Shown: in pieces, positions 5,176 through 5,507 of the stretch
Layout: the number at the start of each line of letters is the position of its first letter
Numbering within the stretch: position 1 is the first letter of the stretch
NCBI GenBank assembly: GCA_021829055.1
Contig: JAJZCS010000154.1
Location: forward strand, 1 to 5,507
Origin: Pseudomonadota bacterium
GTDB lineage: Bacteria; Pseudomonadota; Alphaproteobacteria; Acetobacterales; Acetobacteraceae
DNA: 5,507 nucleotides
Reading direction: 5' to 3'
The notes under the pieces: generated by a model
The model's database searches: none
What the model was told of the DNA's origin: nothing
What the model saw: only the letters and a program-made list of their open reading frames with translations
Translations under genes and position numbers: made by a program

Positions 5176-5507
5176 GCCGAACGCATGATGGTCGGCCAGA
5201 AAGCGCAGGAATCACGATCGCGCCGATCGCGCAACGTTTCCTCCATTTTGTAATGGTTTTTCGACCAAAGCCACCATGCTCCTGCAAAATCAGATATTGC
5301 CAAACACAAAAATTTTCCGCGCCCAGATCAGCAAAATTCCATTTTTCACAGGTGACTATCTAGAGACCTGTGTTAGGGCTTGGTGATTTTTCTTCACTCG
5401 CACGAGAAACTACCAACCTGCTTTCTTCTTCACGCCCCGCGGATAATGTGAAGCCAGCTTAGGCGTGGCCCGTTTAGATGGCAGCGTTTACCCTCTTTCC
5501 CACCAAA
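5176..5507. other. Gene-free right end of the window
   Basis: No frame on either strand gives a recognisable protein. The part up to about 5346 is upstream of the IS5 start on the minus strand and is AT-rich near 5280-5346 (aaaattttccg, aaaattccatttttc), so it could include that element's left end. 5380..5507 has only short frames. Small inverted repeats occur: CTCG-ca-CGAG within 5390-5410 and CTTCAC/GTGAAG around 5429-5455. I see no tRNA, CRISPR or clear promoter. Confidence 0.5.
5347..5372. repeat. 26-bp near-perfect palindrome
   Basis: CACAGGT (5347..5353) is the exact reverse complement of ACCTGTG (5366..5372), and the centre contains CTA-tc-TAG. Across the 12-bp half-sites only two positions fail to pair. 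There is no T-run after either arm, so a terminator is unlikely. An operator-like protein binding site or an IS-associated palindrome are both possible, and no neighbouring gene supports either. Confidence 0.5.

Noticed and set aside
4685..5287. A 200-residue minus-strand frame
   Set aside because: It overlaps the IS5 fragment in a different frame and the antisense of IS630; it shows no family motif.
4653..5363. A 236-residue open frame on the plus strand that could be taken for a new protein
   Set aside because: Its first half is the middle of the IS630 transposase (FIDETRARTNM, GHWKTLAFL) and its second half is the antisense of the IS5 fragment, so it is a read-through of a junction.
1..5507. 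CRISPR array, tRNA or rRNA
   Set aside because: No regularly spaced direct repeats, cloverleaf-like arms or rRNA-like blocks were seen on either strand.

Overview
The window looks like a decayed insertion-sequence (IS) region of an alphaproteobacterial chromosome, possibly from an acetic-acid-bacterium-like or rhizobiales-like lineage. That placement rests on two things: the ArgG protein matches the alphaproteobacterial form (for example the HSSSEGK segment), and the IS types are common in that class. No rRNA or other marker is present, so genus cannot be assigned. Only two genes look intact: argG (488..1717, +) and a beta-hydroxyacid dehydrogenase of the 3-hydroxyisobutyrate dehydrogenase type (3433..4314, +). 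Almost everything else is broken IS material.

Layout from left to right. 1..126 (-) is an internal piece of an IS5-family transposase. About 130..331 (-) is the N-terminus of an ISAs1-family transposase with an internal deletion, followed by an IS-end-like motif at 361..394 (-). After a short leader with a good ribosome binding site comes argG, whose last codons form a perfect 11-bp stem ending on the stop codon. 1755..1966 (+) is a relic of an IS1595-family left end and N-terminus, followed by a relic TnpB C-terminus (about 2007..2216). 2243..2833 (+) is a second, better preserved IS1595 left end and N-terminal half. It is joined in frame to the C-terminal half of a different TnpB (2834..3360), which is then frameshifted. 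The dehydrogenase follows, starting 72 bp after the TnpB stop. 4344..~5005 (+) is an IS630-family element with an internal deletion, a frameshift and a lost catalytic Asp. It is cut off by the N-terminus of an IS5-family transposase on the minus strand (about 5010..5163). The last 330 bp contain no recognisable gene but do hold a 26-bp palindrome.

The two intact genes are unrelated in pathway (arginine biosynthesis, and reduction or oxidation of a small beta-hydroxyacid) and are separated by about 1.7 kb of IS debris, so they do not form an operon. The most unusual feature is the in-frame IS1595 transposase/TnpB chimera. An IS1595 5' part followed by a TnpB 3' part also occurs twice in tandem. 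I see no convincing new functional system: the evidence favours repeated nested insertion and deletion of mobile elements around two retained housekeeping or metabolic genes.
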